Positions 32,917 to 44,600 of a stretch of DNA of 64,000 nt are shown in pieces. The notes under the pieces are model-generated. The model was not told the DNA's origin, did not search any database, and worked only from the letters and a program-made list of their open reading frames with translations. The translations under genes were made by a program, and so were the position numbers. Location: NCBI RefSeq assembly GCF_026151205.1, contig NC_087082.1, forward strand, positions 3,438,001-3,502,000, read 5' to 3'. The number at the start of each line of letters is the position of its first letter. The stretch's first letter is position 1. Source of the stretch: Bolinopsis microptera (taxonomy: Eukaryota; Ctenophora; Tentaculata; Lobata; Bolinopsidae).

Positions 32917-33200
32917 TTACTTACGACTCAAAACATTTTTAAACAATGCCTCCTCGAGGTGGGCAATTTCCCTTATATATTCGAAAATAAATTGACGGTA
33001 AGCCGGAACGATAAGCAATCTAGAAACATAACTCCTCACCTGCCCAAAGATCTCATGAGATATCATTAATATATAGTCCACCGTGCTTGGTTTTTTTTTG
33101 TCTTTACCTCCCAACGTCCTTCTTTTTTCCCTTACATATTAAGCATGAATCACAAATCCTAAATAAACGATTGTACCCAAAATCCTTGATGTCTACTGGC
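32917..33200 (-). pseudogene. LINE endonuclease remnant
   Basis: The minus-strand frame 33114-32917 contains KKKPSTVDYILMISHEIFGQ, resembling the (S)STVDY(I/L)(L/I) block of the APE-type endonuclease in LINE ORF2. A second frame just upstream (33200-33125) reads YNRLFRICDSCLICKG, resembling the preceding helix of the same domain. A frameshift separates them. It is a short, decayed piece with no neighbouring reverse transcriptase. Confidence 0.45.
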
Positions 33201-36200
33201 ATTCAATTATTATTATTTATTTCTCATGATCCATCAGCCTAGGACTTTAATCCTCAGCTCTTAGGGCTAAGCGTCACGTCACTGTAGCCTGAACAGTGAA
33301 CACTGAAGCTCACTGTGATACAACTACTAGGTCATGAGGCACGATGCTCTGGCTGTTGTACAATGTGCAATAACATTCCTGGTGCAACACTTACGTCTTG
33401 CATAAGTCAAGAGGTTTAAAATTTTGCGCCCAAGGGTCCTGGGATACTAGATCTGAAGCAGGAACGAAGTGAATCGATTTGAGTAAGCAACTTGTAAATG
33501 TCTTAGCGCACTCTTGCGTTTAAAACAAAGGACTCATGTAGATGCGACATTTAAATATCCAATGATACGGATTAAGCAAGATAATAGAAATAAAAAATTA
33601 ACTGACGCTGCCTAGCTATATTTTAAGAATATTAGGTCATATATATATCCGTCTTATCTTTGCATTTTGCTTGTCATTTTCGCTCCAACGAACTGCCCTT
33701 TCTTCACCAATTCCGTTTTTAAATCCTTAAATCCAGAATCATTGGAAACAACTTCAATTTTCAAATACTAATGTATCCTGGCAAGCTAACGGACAGTAAT
33801 TGTACAAACAGAGGGATCCCGCAATACCTTTTTAAGAGAGCTGAACCTAGACCGCCCACAATTGGATAGCATGCGGGGTTGCGGTTCCCGAATTGTAGGT
33901 TCAAGAAAATGGTTGTAGGGGCGCCAAAAACTTTCGGGGGCGGGGGCGACCTTAAATGTTAACGTAAAACTTAAACACTGCTCTCGGACGGCATAGGTAC
34001 AGTTGTCTCCGAGTGCTTCTTGTCAAACAATTTTAGTTTACAACCTTGTTTGTAGTTAACATAGCAGAATTGTTTATTAATCCTTTTGATGGTTCCGCCT
34101 GGTTGCGTATTTTGCACACTGCATTTACCTATATTATATGTAGTATATTGCCAAAGACCGCTGTATCTCCATTTAGTTATTTCACTTATACCCACCACAA
34201 TGAAATGACAAATATCCCCTCCCACAACTGTAAAAAAACAGAACACTCAACCCAGACCCACCTCTGTCAAAATGAGGATGGTACCGGTATAATGACTTAG
34301 GTTGAAAACACCAAACGCTGTGTTGGTGCCCAACATTCCTGTTGCCACGATTTTAATCCGATCAGCTGTTCAGCTGCAAAAAGTCACATAACTGAGCGAT
34401 GAGGTGCCTGGACATTTGATCAGACCGTACTCGTCACCACCCAAAGTAGTGACCATTGTGCAGCCCCCTGTATATAATCTAGTTGTCAAGTTAGGGTGCT
34501 TTTTCTACTCCAAATTATGCGATTCGATAAAATTAATCAATAGGTTATGGCTCCTTAGTAGCATGAAAGTGACCATGACACATAAACAGTTCTCATAAAT
34601 AAGCAAAAAGTTAGAGCTATAGTTTTTTATCGATTATAAATGCGAGAGCGCCATTAATGTGGACAGCTTGCTCCATTACGTGAGCCGTTACTTTTGAGAC
34701 AGGCCCCGTACGATCTTTTTATTGAATAAGATAGTCCGAGTCGACCCCGCCAAATTAAGCCAATAACATCAATTGGCCGATTTTTATCCAAATTGTCTGA
34801 GTCATATCTGTGATAACTCCTGACTGTGATCCAGATACAGCCGTATTTGGCTCTAACGATATCTAAATTTAAAAGTTGTTTTTATTAGGCATGTTACGGA
34901 AATATGAGTCATTAGAGACAAATAAAATGGTTGTTATCATCTCTTCTCCGCGCTAATACACTGTGAGTTATAACTTATAACACTAAATTAGCATCATTCT
35001 ATTTTACTGCTATGTTTATATCATATCTAGACTATTATTATACCCCTGGGAGTGGATATATAATATTGAATATTATGAGCATTGGAAGTAAGACTATTGA
35101 CTAATTCTTTTAATTTTCGATCTGATCTGCCCAAGCAAAACCGGCCAGCCATGCCCAACCAATCTCATATGATGTTAGAGTTAAGTAGTATTATAACCGC
35201 CTAACCCGTAAAATTATACCCAGATATCGATATTTATCATTATTAGGCCCGTTAACCGACTCAGCTCCTGCTGCTTCGTTATCAGTGGGCAGCAAGTTAT
35301 TAATTAGATTATTTATCTGAGTACACTGCGGCGTTTAATACTTATTACTTCCATGGAAACTGTTCTGCCCATCCCTAACTAAGTATATCATTCAAGAACA
35401 ATAACTATTTAATAATACATAGAAAAATTATTTAATTAGTCGTACTATAGGTATTATAAATATATATTTATAACATTCAACATTGCAAGTAGTTAACCGA
35501 TGAACCTAATCGCACTCTGTTCACGAGTCCATTATAAACGCTAACGAGCAGCTGTCCATTGGCTTTTTATCGGTCTAGTCAACCAATGCATCTGTAACGT
35601 AATTATAGTCGATAATTTTTTTAACGATTAATCCTATTTAGCCATTATATCAAGTTTTAAAGACATAAGCGACTTCTATTTTCCTGCTAACACCATAAAG
35701 TGAAAGCACCATGCAATATATGCTATAATTTATAACTTCATTAGCTTAATTGAAATGTATGGCGAACTGGCAAACAGCAGGGAACATTTTAGTTTTCTTG
35801 AAGCAGCCCATCTGATTTTTTGGATATTTTTTTAGAGGGTTTCGTCCGAATTCATTTCGATCACTCTGACGACATGCATCTAAGCAGGAAATCACAATAT
35901 TAAACCCAGTCTTTAGGACCTTAAAAACTGTTTTATCGGTTACAGTAAAAATAGCCCCAGAGTTTTAATATAGGTAGCCACTTCTTGTCACAACCATGTT
36001 GTTCATAATAGACAACCCTTCAAATTCTTTCCAGAGTTTTGTAAACAAGTTATTGATCATATTATTTAAATTGTTGAAGCATAAAATGAAAGAGCAACAA
36101 AGTTGCCAATTTTTGAAACAAATGATAATTTCTCCTGCCAAAATTGTATGAGAAATGATTATGAAGTTGGTCTGAATATTTCAATTAATTCAATTTGTCG

Positions 36201-37142
36201 GAGAAATTAAAATATTATGACGTAATTTAAGAAGAGTTTCAGTTTAAAGCAATGTCTAAAACTAAATATTCACACCTGAACCTGTGGGTGTCTGCAACAG
36301 CTGCACATGTCATGCTTCTACTTGACCTTTCTATCCTCCGCAGCTCTTTGTCTCGACTCTCGAGACTCCATTTCCTCCGCACGTAGTAGCACCAACCGCA
36401 ACCCTCACGTTAGTTTATCGCTACATATACTATTTATGTGCGATGCTCATAGTCACGTGGATATAATAATCTCATCACGTGTTATCATAAGCCGCGGAGG
36501 AAAGGACCTGTGATCGGTGGACATAGAATCAGACAAAACCTTCTTTGTTTTTAACTCTATCTGACGTTTATAATGGTTTTAGACTTTTTCTAATGGTTTT
36601 AGAGACTTTTGGACGCGAAGGTGTTAATACTTATACAATGTACAATATACAACTCATGATGACCTGGACATGTGGTATATTGGTCGTACCATTTCGCGCC
36701 TTTCTCTACTAGTACTTGAAAAACCATTGATCCATCAATCACAATGTCCATTATTATATAAGGTTTTAGTGTTAACTTTAACTTAAAAAATTAGCTGCTG
36801 TGTTAAAATCAGCATTAAATTAAAGGTTCATTCTTAAGGCTGTGTTAACATCTCTGATATGATAACTGCGATAGACCAATATTAAAACACGCTTGAATCC
36901 AAATCCTGAAGAATCACGGTCAAGGTCAATACGCAAATCTGTGTCGAAATAATCCGCGCGAACGCGCGTTATCAATTGACCTAACCATCGTTATTCGTTA
37001 ATCACCTATCTTTGAAAAGCTTAGTTTGTTTTTACCGAAGTCCATGACGCCTCCACAAAGCGCCTGATTGGTCAAGACAAAATCGCCTCTGAACAAAGCT
37101 TTGTGTGGAGCTGAAGAGGTCTTTTCTACTAATTTTCACTAC

Positions 37143-37769
37143 ATCTATATTATATTTTAAACTTGACGAAATTTCCCCGGCAACGGGGACATAGAAGAAA
37201 AAACACCGAAAATCGACCTCAAAATGACCCTCTGGTGATGCCAAACCCAGCTCCCAAATGGAGTTGAAACCTCGCCATTTTTAGCAGGGTTGTAGAAAAA
37301 GGATAGGAATAGGCTATAGCATTCTTAGAATTTTGATTTAGGCTTTAGATTTTTTATAATTAACGTCGGAAGTGAGGTAAAATAACCGTTAGAATAATGT
37401 CGTTATTTTAGCAAAGGTTTACTGCGCTGTTGCGTAGCAACGTTAAAATGCACGTGCGCGAGCAATAACATCTTAACTACGCGTGTTGTTATGCTGTATG
37501 CTACGTCATAACTTCAAAACTAGCTCACATTTACGCTCACGCTATGACTTATATTCATAACTTTGGTTGTGATTGGTATTTTTTGATGCGGTAAAAAGTA
37601 TCGTTTTGGGAATCCGAATACTAACAACGCTGTCTTCATTGTTAGATAAATTTCATTATGTCTACTGTATTATAACAGAGCTGTATGATGAAGAGAAATT
37701 AAAACATAACTGATTTTTAAAATTTCCTCGAACAAAGCTTTCGACTAGCGGGTTTCTAGTATTATATAT
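37143..37769 (-). repeat. Dispersed ~625-bp repeat, copy B
   Basis: Reverse complement of 8693-9317, near identical, with the same sharp ends. The flanks differ completely from copy A. CpG-containing blocks (GCGTAGTTAAGATG, TTGCGTAGCAACG) are kept. Confidence 0.75.
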
Positions 37770-37817
37770 TTTACAGATGATACCAGGCATCAAAACCCGG
37801 GTTTAATGACGACTATT

Positions 37818-37943
37818 AAAGTGCAAGTTGGCTGGTGATGCAAAGCTTAAACGGGAGCAGCATAAGGATGAAGGAAGAACTGAACTGTAACAGTTTAACA
37901 GAGATAACTTTTTGTAGTGATCTTTATCGAGCTCAACCTGCAA
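37818..37943 (+). repeat. Direct repeat, copy 1
   Basis: Shares GCTGGTGATGCAAAGCTTAA and ATCTTTATCGAGCTCAACCT with 38905-39047. The copies are about 120-140 bp; copy 2 has an extra stretch with GTGACATAAG. Source unknown. Confidence 0.75.
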
Positions 37944-38904
37944 TGGCGACAACTACAAGATGATTTATATCCATGAAAAGACTTACCTAGTTTGCTAGTT
38001 TATTGCTCGCTTCTCTCGCGTATAGCTCCTTTTTCTCACGCAAGCTTCCTTATTCCTGTTCAGGAAGCTTGAAAACAGCTCCGCGCACAGGGAATGGCAT
38101 GCTAGGTAATGAAAAGACGGGCAATATTGAATATTCATACTATCATACGACAGAAAAATAACCAACAAGATTAATGAATTGCGAACTCGTTATACTAAAA
38201 CTGTGGCGAAAATATCTAAAATACTGCATATTTTTTCGTTTAATTAATTATCATTATGGAACGGAAATAATAATAATATAGCATATCTTTTACTTTAGAT
38301 TAATTATCATTTAGAGTAATACCACTGCTATTGCATGGCTCTGGCAACATATCAAAAGCCGACGACTCCGTTATATATCATTAAAACTTATAACCACAAA
38401 TAGCGTTTTAAAGACTCAAGTTTAAAGAAGTGGAAATAAAGTTATCTAAACCGTGAATCGGTATACAAATTTTGAAACACCCTGTACACGACGTACCATG
38501 ACCATGTAATTTTGATATGCAGTATTGCAGTGCCCTTTGGCGGTCGTCACTACCTACAGCCTTTACCGTTTCAAATATTGAATATGCTAAATAAAAACCC
38601 AAATCCATATTCTGCCGTTTTCTGACAAATGTGTTTAAAGACTATTTTTTAAATTCTGAATTCTTTCACCCAAATTTCTTTTTTGGGTCAAGAAATATCC
38701 CTGGAAACCATTAGAATCAATCACCGCGGCTTCAAGAAACCCCCTTTTAGAACCCCTATATAATGCCAAAATTGATCAAAAATGTGTCATGAGTGCTTAA
38801 AGTATTTAAATACCTCGGATTTGTGAGCGGTATTTAAGCACTCTTCATTGTCAGAAAACACCAGCATTTGCTATAAAAATTACTGAATAATATACTTATA
38901 CAAT

Positions 38905-39047
38905 TAAAGTGCATGGCAAGCTTGGCTGGTGATGCAAAGCTTAAACGGGAGCAGTGACATAAGCATAAGGATGAAGGAAGAACTGAACTGTAACAGTTTA
39001 ACAGAGATAAACGTTTTGTTGTGATCTTTATCGAGCTCAACCTGCAA
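38905..39047 (+). repeat. Direct repeat, copy 2
   Basis: Second copy of 37818-37943. It is followed by CCCCAGGCTATAATGTTCATG and GATTTGGCGGAATGACAGG, which are paralleled at about 21,915-21,970. Both are therefore parts of one larger interspersed family. Confidence 0.7.
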
Positions 39048-39611
39048 GGGCTTACCTGGGGACCCCAGGCTATAATGTTCATGAACATATAGAGATTTGG
39101 CGGAATGACAGGCTGAGCGCCGCCCAGTAAACTTATAACATTAACTACTTTAAGTACTCTAAGAAAGTACTATCGTGTAATTGTGCTGCAAAATAGCTGT
39201 TTGTTTCATTATGGGTGATCGCTTCATTTAATTGATAGTATTTGAATATTTCCGCTGTTTTAAATGTTTTAAATTTGTTGTTTTCATGCCTTCTCGTAGT
39301 CGTTCACGTTGGATGTTTTCCAACTGATGATGATTTAGATCGTCTGAAATAATTTTGTAAGCCGGAAATTATGTTCATCTAAATATTGAAATGTAAGAAT
39401 TGCGACGGTCGTATAAATTATTGCAACTTAAAAATTGATATGTTCATTATATAAGTCATTACTTCAGATTTTGAAGGGAATCTATGCGTCGCATCTAAAT
39501 ATTTCATATTTAATTTGAAACTAATTGAATAAACTTATTTTTTACTTTCATCGAATAAGAAAACACAGGAAATTAATCTATTAAAGAGAGAATAAAATTA
39601 AGATTAATTTG

Positions 39612-39690
39612 AATAACCATCAATAACCAATCAATAACCAATCAACAACCAATCAATAACCAATCAATAAGAATAACCAATAACCATCCC
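39612..39690 (+). repeat. Simple repeat, (CAATAAC)n-like
   Basis: Imperfect tandem copies of AATAACCAATC with minor variants over about 80 bp. Confidence 0.75.
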
Positions 39691-40477
39691 TGATACCCTA
39701 TCTTCCAATTACACGCAGAGATAAAAATACATAAATAGAAAAGTTATCAGTTTCTGTAACCCAACTATAATATTAATTAGAAACTACGCAAAAACACCTA
39801 AAACATCCCAACCACCCCACACTCTGTTATAATCACCAGCAAACAACCCCAGTATTTATATAGCCCTGCTGGGTAAGGTCACCCAGTGATTTAGGTTCAT
39901 GACGTGCTGGTAGTTCCTTAAATTCATTCAAGGTTATTAACGAATATGTTTCACAACAATGGTGTTATGCTGAAACTTAGCATGACCGTATAGCTATAAT
40001 TACTTTTCTGTGAGCCCACCTTCGAAAGATAACACTATTCAATTGTAGGGCCGTATATAAGCCATGAGGTGATATATATCTTATTTATGATATGTCTTGC
40101 GAAATCTTAAACGGGGTCAAATGACTGTTTTACAGAAATAGAATTTAGGGGTTGGTGCTATATAAATGATTAATAATAGTATCACTTGATATAAAATTAT
40201 TCAAATGGGATAGCCAATTTGTAGGTAGAATATTATAACCTCACCTTTAAATCAAGTTTAATTGTTTAAATTGCAACAGCCCCTAAACTGATATCATTCC
40301 ACTTTCTCGTTTAAAGAAGTTTACAAAATAATCTCAGGACTTGCTTACAAGTTACAACTCTAGAATCTCTCAATTTATCTTTAAATAACAAGATCAGAAT
40401 GTGAGATAAAGCAAGCTCGAAAACAACTTTTAACTCCAACAAAACATACTATGTGTTACAATAGTACTTACTACTAT

Positions 40478-41350
40478 TTATTTGATTAGGTTCACTGTGG
40501 CTTCTTTCGTGTATGGCCGTTGAGAGGCTGCTTTACCAATTACCATAGCCTCAGTCTTTTTATCATTGATTCTGAGACCTCCCTGGGCAGCATACATACA
40601 CAAAAGGACAGGTGTTTCTTGAAGACCCTCCTCGCTGTTATCCAGTACAACCATGTACAACCATGTCATCTGCGTAATCCGTATCTAACACCGTGATATC
40701 ATCAACAAGCGGACTGATAGATCTTTGAAAAACCGCTCCGTGAGACACCACTTTGTTGCTTTCTGTTCTCTCAGCAGCCACATTGAGGCATACATTAAAA
40801 AGCGGTGGACCGTGAATGTCTCCTTGGCCACTGCCTGAACTTACTTCAAACCATTCTGACAATTCACCGTTGTGTCTGACAGCACTGACAGTTCCATTAA
40901 AGAATGCCTGTATAATTCAGATGTATTTACATGGCAGGCCTTAATGAATGAAAGCTTTCCAAATATAATTCCTGTCGATTGAATCAAAAGCTGCCTTGAA
41001 GTCTACAAAATTTATAAACAGGGGAGATTATATTCAAGGCAGTTATGTATAATTGTGCGGAGTGAATAAATCTGATCAATGCATGCCCCGTTCTACCTGA
41101 ACCCACACTGATTGTCTCGTAGCAAACCTTCTAAACCACTCATGCGTTGTTATATGATGATTTGATACATAACAGTTTAGATGCTGTAGATCTAAGAGTG
41201 ATCCCCCTATTATTGGAGCAGTAGGAGGTATCACCCTTCTTCGGGACAATTATCACGATGCCTTTCACCAAGTCGTCAGGCACTGTTTCTTTGTTGTTGT
41301 ATTCACAAAACCACTTGCCCCTTACTTTAACTGCTCATTAGAGATTTCGT
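40478..41350 (-). pseudogene. LINE reverse transcriptase remnant
   Basis: Minus-strand pieces follow the order of a non-LTR reverse transcriptase: PKKGDTSYCSNNRGITLRST (about 41,260-41,200), FVDFKAAFDSIDRNYIWKAF (about 41,030), SGSGQGDIHGPPLFNVCLN (about 40,830) and TDYADDMVVHG (about 40,660). The pieces are interrupted by several stops and shifts. Motif A and the YADD catalytic box are recognisable. The element is truncated at both ends and sits just beyond the 3' end of the Rh gene, on the same strand. Confidence 0.8.
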
Positions 41351-41632
41351 CAATAGTAACAAGACAAATTTAGTAAGAATCAATTGCCAAACTTATAAAG
41401 TCTTCGTTGCAGGAAATCGATTAAGGTACTTTATAGCGTAAACTGCATTACTGAGATATTTTAAACGACACCAGCTCGAAAACACTTCAGCAAAAAACCT
41501 AAAGTTTATTATTTCTGATTAAATATTTGTTTATCAGCCCTATACTTATAATCGGCCCTAGATTACGACCCAGAAAAATGAAGTAGAATACTAAAATACA
41601 CTAAAGAAATATGGAGTAATCAGTAGTTATTG

Positions 41633-44600
41633 TTAAGCCTTTGCCTCCATTTCGCGTACAGGTATACCAGGGTTTGCCAGCACAACGTTGGTGTCGTAAT
41701 TCCTCAACCTGTAAGAAGTCAAGTTGAAGTTTCAACTTTAGAATGCAGGTTGAGACGACGAAATCTGACACTTAAATATGAAACACACCAACGAATCAAT
41801 CAAGAAGAGCTGGAGGGGGATTGTTTAAAACATATAAGTGATACGAAAATTTTGCAGGAGCTTTCAAAATACATGTGTAAATCGTCTTCAGCTGAAAATC
41901 GTCTTCATCAAGAAGGTATTTATATTTTCAACAAAAGCGGTTATAAACGTTCATGAATTTTACCAAACTTCTGAATAGGCACTTACCTAGGATCGTGGCC
42001 CTCATCGTGAATGACCCAGCAATCGTGGTCTACCAGCATGTCCTTCTTATGGACTCGTGGACAACAGGGTTGGTTCATGACCACACCTGATGAGTTTGAA
42101 TTTTAGCAACATTCAAATTAATTGTCAAAGTTTGTTTGCTGCAACGATCTCACAATACGAGGCTGAGTTACAATTTGATATGGCGGTTTATAAGGGTCAA
42201 AGCCCAAAAAATATGTTATGTGTGGCTCGCAGGCTTATTACAATTTTCTTGGTTTTGGAAAATATATCTCGGCGATTCAGTTAAATTATTTCCAAAAGTA
42301 GTTTCACTAAAAACACTAAGGCTTTTAATAGCTTACAATCCCTTTCAAATGTGAATTCTATAGTATGGATTCATACAATTCGGCACACAGCGCCGATCTA
42401 AGTTTTAGGTTAAACCTTAGAAAATCAAAATCCTTGACCGGATATAATTATCAGATAATTGTAACAGTGTGGTTCAACTTACCAGTGATGATCCCAGAGA
42501 CAATAGAGACACCGAGGGTGCAGACAATGGCAAGGATTATGTACCCGAACTGTTCCCCTTTACTTCTGGGCATATCCGCTGAAAAAGTATTTGCACGTCT
42601 GATAATCATTTCAATTTTCAGATTGTTCTAATTGGGCGTAAATACTGTAAAGCTACAAAAAGTAACTAAAATTATACGGCTCGGACCACAATAAAGATGG
42701 AATCGTTAAATGCAGGTATAATTTTAGATTAATCACAAATTAGCACTAATTGTTAAGTAAGTTATAATTACTGATTAATTACTATAACCAACCTGTTGTT
42801 TCCCATTGGGTGTTATATGAGTACAGGTAGTTGTGATTATCAGCGAGGCAAGCAAATGCGGCAAAGATAGCTCCAATCCATCCGGGGATCCCGTGCAACA
42901 TTTGTACAGCTAGAGGAGGGTTGTGTTAAATCTTAGTCGGATAACTGATTTGATTTCTTGATTGTGTCTGGTTGAGAAGTGAAACGTGGATTGAATCAGT
43001 CAATTATAGACGGTTAACAAATCAAATTAGTATCTATCATAATTGTTAAGGTGGCCTAGTCTGAAATAATTACACATGTTATAGTTATAGTTATAGCCAT
43101 ATATTAAAAAACGTCAAAAGTACTAACCAGCACTGTCGGTAATTCCTAGTCTTTCAAGGAAGGGATGGTAGAGTGCATAACCACTGCAACTGATAACTCC
43201 TCCAACTCCTCCTGCAAATACATGTCACTGTTAGTGTTACAACTTGATGTTAGGTAACAGACGTTCTACTAGATATTAGACACATCATTATTCAACGCTT
43301 TGACGGTGAGAATTTGTATATATAAAAAGTCATATAAACGTTCTCATGGTGCTTTATTGATGACGATTGACGAACATTTTGGTGAAAAGAGAAAAAAATA
43401 TATTTAAGTATTTTGTAAGTATGCAGTAGGCACAAAGCAATTCCTCAATATCTCTATTCTACATTACCTATGAGTACAGCCGTCCAAGGCTCGATGCCGA
43501 AGGGGCAAATCATTCCAATAATGACACCTCCTGCCAGTGTAGCGTTTTGTATCTCGAGCTGTAATAGTAATTATATTTCAACACTAAAATCTAAAATCTT
43601 TTTTTGAAAATTGTTTTTGAACATTTGAGCATTTTTTGACATATTTTTTTGACGGGGCATATTTCTTTCAAAGGTGCTCAGATTGGACAGTATTTCAAAG
43701 GGGTTATATTAACTAAGAGTACTACTACTCGTACAGACTACATATCAAGAAATGTAACCTTAACCACCATGGCCAAATAGTACCCAAATACTGATTCAAT
43801 ATTTGAAACACGTTTTGAGCCTTTTTGTGATGTGATATACTTTGAATAATTACAATTTATCAAATACAGAGCATCGTCTTTAAATATATGCACACTGAAC
43901 CGAGCAGCGAGATCCTTACAGTCAATAACACCCGTAAACTTGGTGGTAGTCACTGAGAGCTTAACCCTAGTCTTGAGTCTGTACTCTGTGCTACTTATAA
44001 TGACATGCTCTTCTTTTGTGTTAGACGGAGCCCCTGGATCAGCTGTACTCAGCTGTACTCAGGAGTAGGATAAAGTGATACACTTATAAAGTTATAAGCA
44101 AGGCTGTGGTTCCCGCTGAAAACAACACTCTTATCTCGTTTTGTGTATTCTGCATTTCCTGTGCTCATGTTTTTGTATCGTCTTAACCGTCAACTTCAAG
44201 TACTCTCACAGTAATGATATTATGTAGCTAGCCCGTAGAGTTTTGTTTAGTATCATCGTGATATACATACCATTTGACATATCACTTGTGCAGGAAAAAT
44301 TAATCCCGATTTACCGCGGATGTTTCCTTCCCCCAAATTCCGCGGTAAATCAGGGTTTTACTGTATTTATTTTATTTAAGCTCTGTACTGTAAAAGCACA
44401 ATCTAAGATGGGTAGTAGCACCTCTAAAACAGAAGATGAAACCACAGCGACAGCTAATTGTGATTGGACCGGAGATTTCAAGTAAGAATTTGTGCTCATT
44501 CTTATCTGTAATTTATAGTAGAAAACTTTTCTTAATAAGAAAACTTTTCTTAATAAGAAAAGTAGAATTAATCTTTTTTTGCAAAGATGCTTTCAAGTTT

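Larger units (their letters stand above)
30200..41600. other. Long gene-poor interval with transposon remnants
   Basis: No host exon was recognised on either strand. Apart from the repeats and LINE remnants listed separately, the sequence is AT-rich and anonymous. I looked specifically for the next THOC2 exon (the conserved segment around IGDW) and did not find it. Minus-strand frames at 33971-34246, 38408-38608 and 38834-39088 resemble nothing I know. Confidence 0.45.

Noticed and set aside
33971-34246. 91-codon minus-strand frame
   Set aside because: No family resemblance and no exon-like boundaries; left unannotated.
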